Source: Planctomycetota bacterium
Lineage (GTDB): Bacteria > Planctomycetota > Phycisphaerae > WQYP01
DNA: 6,566 nt
Assembly (NCBI GenBank): GCA_023489375.1
Contig: JAMDCX010000021.1
Coordinates: forward strand, 1 to 6,566
Reading direction: 5' to 3'
Made by a program: the position numbers and the translations under genes. A model generated the notes under the pieces. The model made no database searches and was not told the DNA's origin. It saw only the letters and a program-made list of their open reading frames with translations. Of this stretch, positions 5,675-6,566 are shown piece by piece; the first letter of the stretch is position 1, and every line of letters begins with the position of its first letter.

Positions 5675-6566
5675 CTACTCCCGCAGCCAGCGTAAAATTT
5701 CCGCCGCGTAATACGTGAAAATAAACGCCGCACCCGCCCGGCGAAAAGCGTGCATCATTTCCAGAACACATTGTTTTTCATCAATCCATCCCGCCTGTGC
5801 CGCCGCTTTGAACATGGCGTATTCACCACTGACCTGATAGACCGCACAGGGCACCGCAACCGCCTCTACTACCGCGGAAAGAATATCCAGATAGGCCAGG
5901 CCGGGTTTAACCATCACCATATCTGCGCCCTCCTGAATATCCAAAAGGGACTCGCGAATGGCTTCCCGTGAATTTCGCCGAAAATCCATCTGGTAACCGC
6001 GGCGATCGCCGAACTGCGGCGGGGATTCCGCCGCTTCGCGAAATGGACCGTAAAAACCGCTGGCGTATTTCACGGCATAACTGAGAATAGCTGTGTCTTG
6101 CAGTCCCACCGCATCTAATGAGGTTCGAATCGCCGCCACCGCGTGATCCATCATGCCCGAAGGCGCCACTATATCCGCTCCAGCCCGGGCGTGCAGCACG
6201 GCCTGAACGCCCAGTTGGGCAATGGTGGCATCATTATCCACTTCCCACGTTTCACCGGCCGCAATTTCCCCGCGCGGTCCGGACGGCAATTTTAATTTTC
6301 CACTTTTCGATCGCGATGTTGGGACTGCTGATGATTTGAGCGGCCCGCAATGGCCGTGACTGGTATATTCACAGTAGCATAAATCCGTTATCGCCAGCAT
6401 ATTCAGTTTGGCAGCGCGCGCCAGGCGCAGAGTGGTGCATACCGCATTATCAGGATTGTGGGCATGGCTGCCGGTGGCATCCTTGTCCTGCGCATCGACC
6501 ACGCCAAAAAGCAGATAGGCCTTAAGACCATCAGCGGCCATTCTGGAAAGCTCTTCCAACGCCATA
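5675..6566 (-). CDS. hemB: Delta-aminolevulinic acid dehydratase (porphobilinogen synthase), partial
   Basis: It condenses two 5-aminolevulinate molecules to porphobilinogen in tetrapyrrole synthesis in the cytoplasm. The C-terminal 296 residues are visible. The 5' end lies beyond the right edge, and the Met coded at 6563-6565 is probably internal, because the usual N-terminal 40-60 residues are missing. Numbering from that Met, the zinc-type cysteine cluster is DLCYCEYTSHGHCG (61-74; Cys63, Cys65, Cys73). The Schiff-base lysines are Lys166 (YAVKYAS, then FYGPFR) and Lys220 (MVMVKPG). Also present are QFGDRRGYQM (184-193), VYQVSGEYAM (242-251) and the terminal FTYYAAEI. All catalytic residues are present, with a zinc-dependent rather than Asp/Mg-type site. 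Unusual is a stretch of about 34 residues (75-108) between GHCG and VDNDAT where E. coli HemB has about 6. The stop is TAG at 5675-5677. It converges with ppa. Confidence 0.96.
   Translation of the reverse strand, partial: MALEELSRMAADGLKAYLLFGVVDAQDKDATGSHAHNPDNAVCTTLRLARAAKLNMLAITDLCYCEYTSHGHCGPLKSSAVPTSRSKSGKLKLPSGPRGEIAAGETWEVDNDATIAQLGVQAVLHARAGADIVAPSGMMDHAVAAIRTSLDAVGLQDTAILSYAVKYASGFYGPFREAAESPPQFGDRRGYQMDFRRNSREAIRESLLDIQEGADMVMVKPGLAYLDILSAVVEAVAVPCAVYQVSGEYAMFKAAAQAGWIDEKQCVLEMMHAFRRAGAAFIFTYYAAEILRWLRE

Overview
This is a chromosome-like window with about half G+C and four genes recognisable by family, plus a fifth recognised only by a domain pattern. The best guess is a member of the Planctomycetota, perhaps Phycisphaerae-like. 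The guess rests on my memory of how the IspD-family, YdjY-like and pyrophosphatase proteins of that group look. It was not tested by any search and is moderate to low confidence.

Layout. Positions 1-537 hold no convincing gene: a perfect hairpin (31-51), seven-base tandem repeats (14-27, 81-108), a 15-bp inverted repeat enclosing about 115 bp (339-483) and a TATAAT box (521-526). A secreted protein of unknown function with a YdjY-like domain follows (580-2187). The next 400 bp contain a tRNA-like 3' fragment on the minus strand (2282-2320) and a 175-bp element of nested palindromes (2344-2518). Then come a divergent, probably non-catalytic IspD homologue (2587-3315), a GT4-type glycosyltransferase (3444-4577), a 327-bp gap, and a family I inorganic pyrophosphatase (4905-5507). 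On the minus strand, convergent with it, is hemB (5675 to the right edge, 5' end outside the window).

The genes do not form an obvious pathway. The plus-strand genes are separated by 128-400 bp, each has its own ribosome binding site, and there are no overlaps typical of a tight operon. Pyrophosphatase and HemB are housekeeping proteins. The glycosyltransferase presumably acts on a cell-surface glycan or lipid.

The points most worth attention are the IspD homologue that keeps its fold landmarks but has lost nearly every catalytic residue, the two nested-palindrome elements between genes, and a roughly 28-residue insertion next to the metal site of HemB. No CRISPR array, transposase, phage gene or toxin-antitoxin pair is visible.
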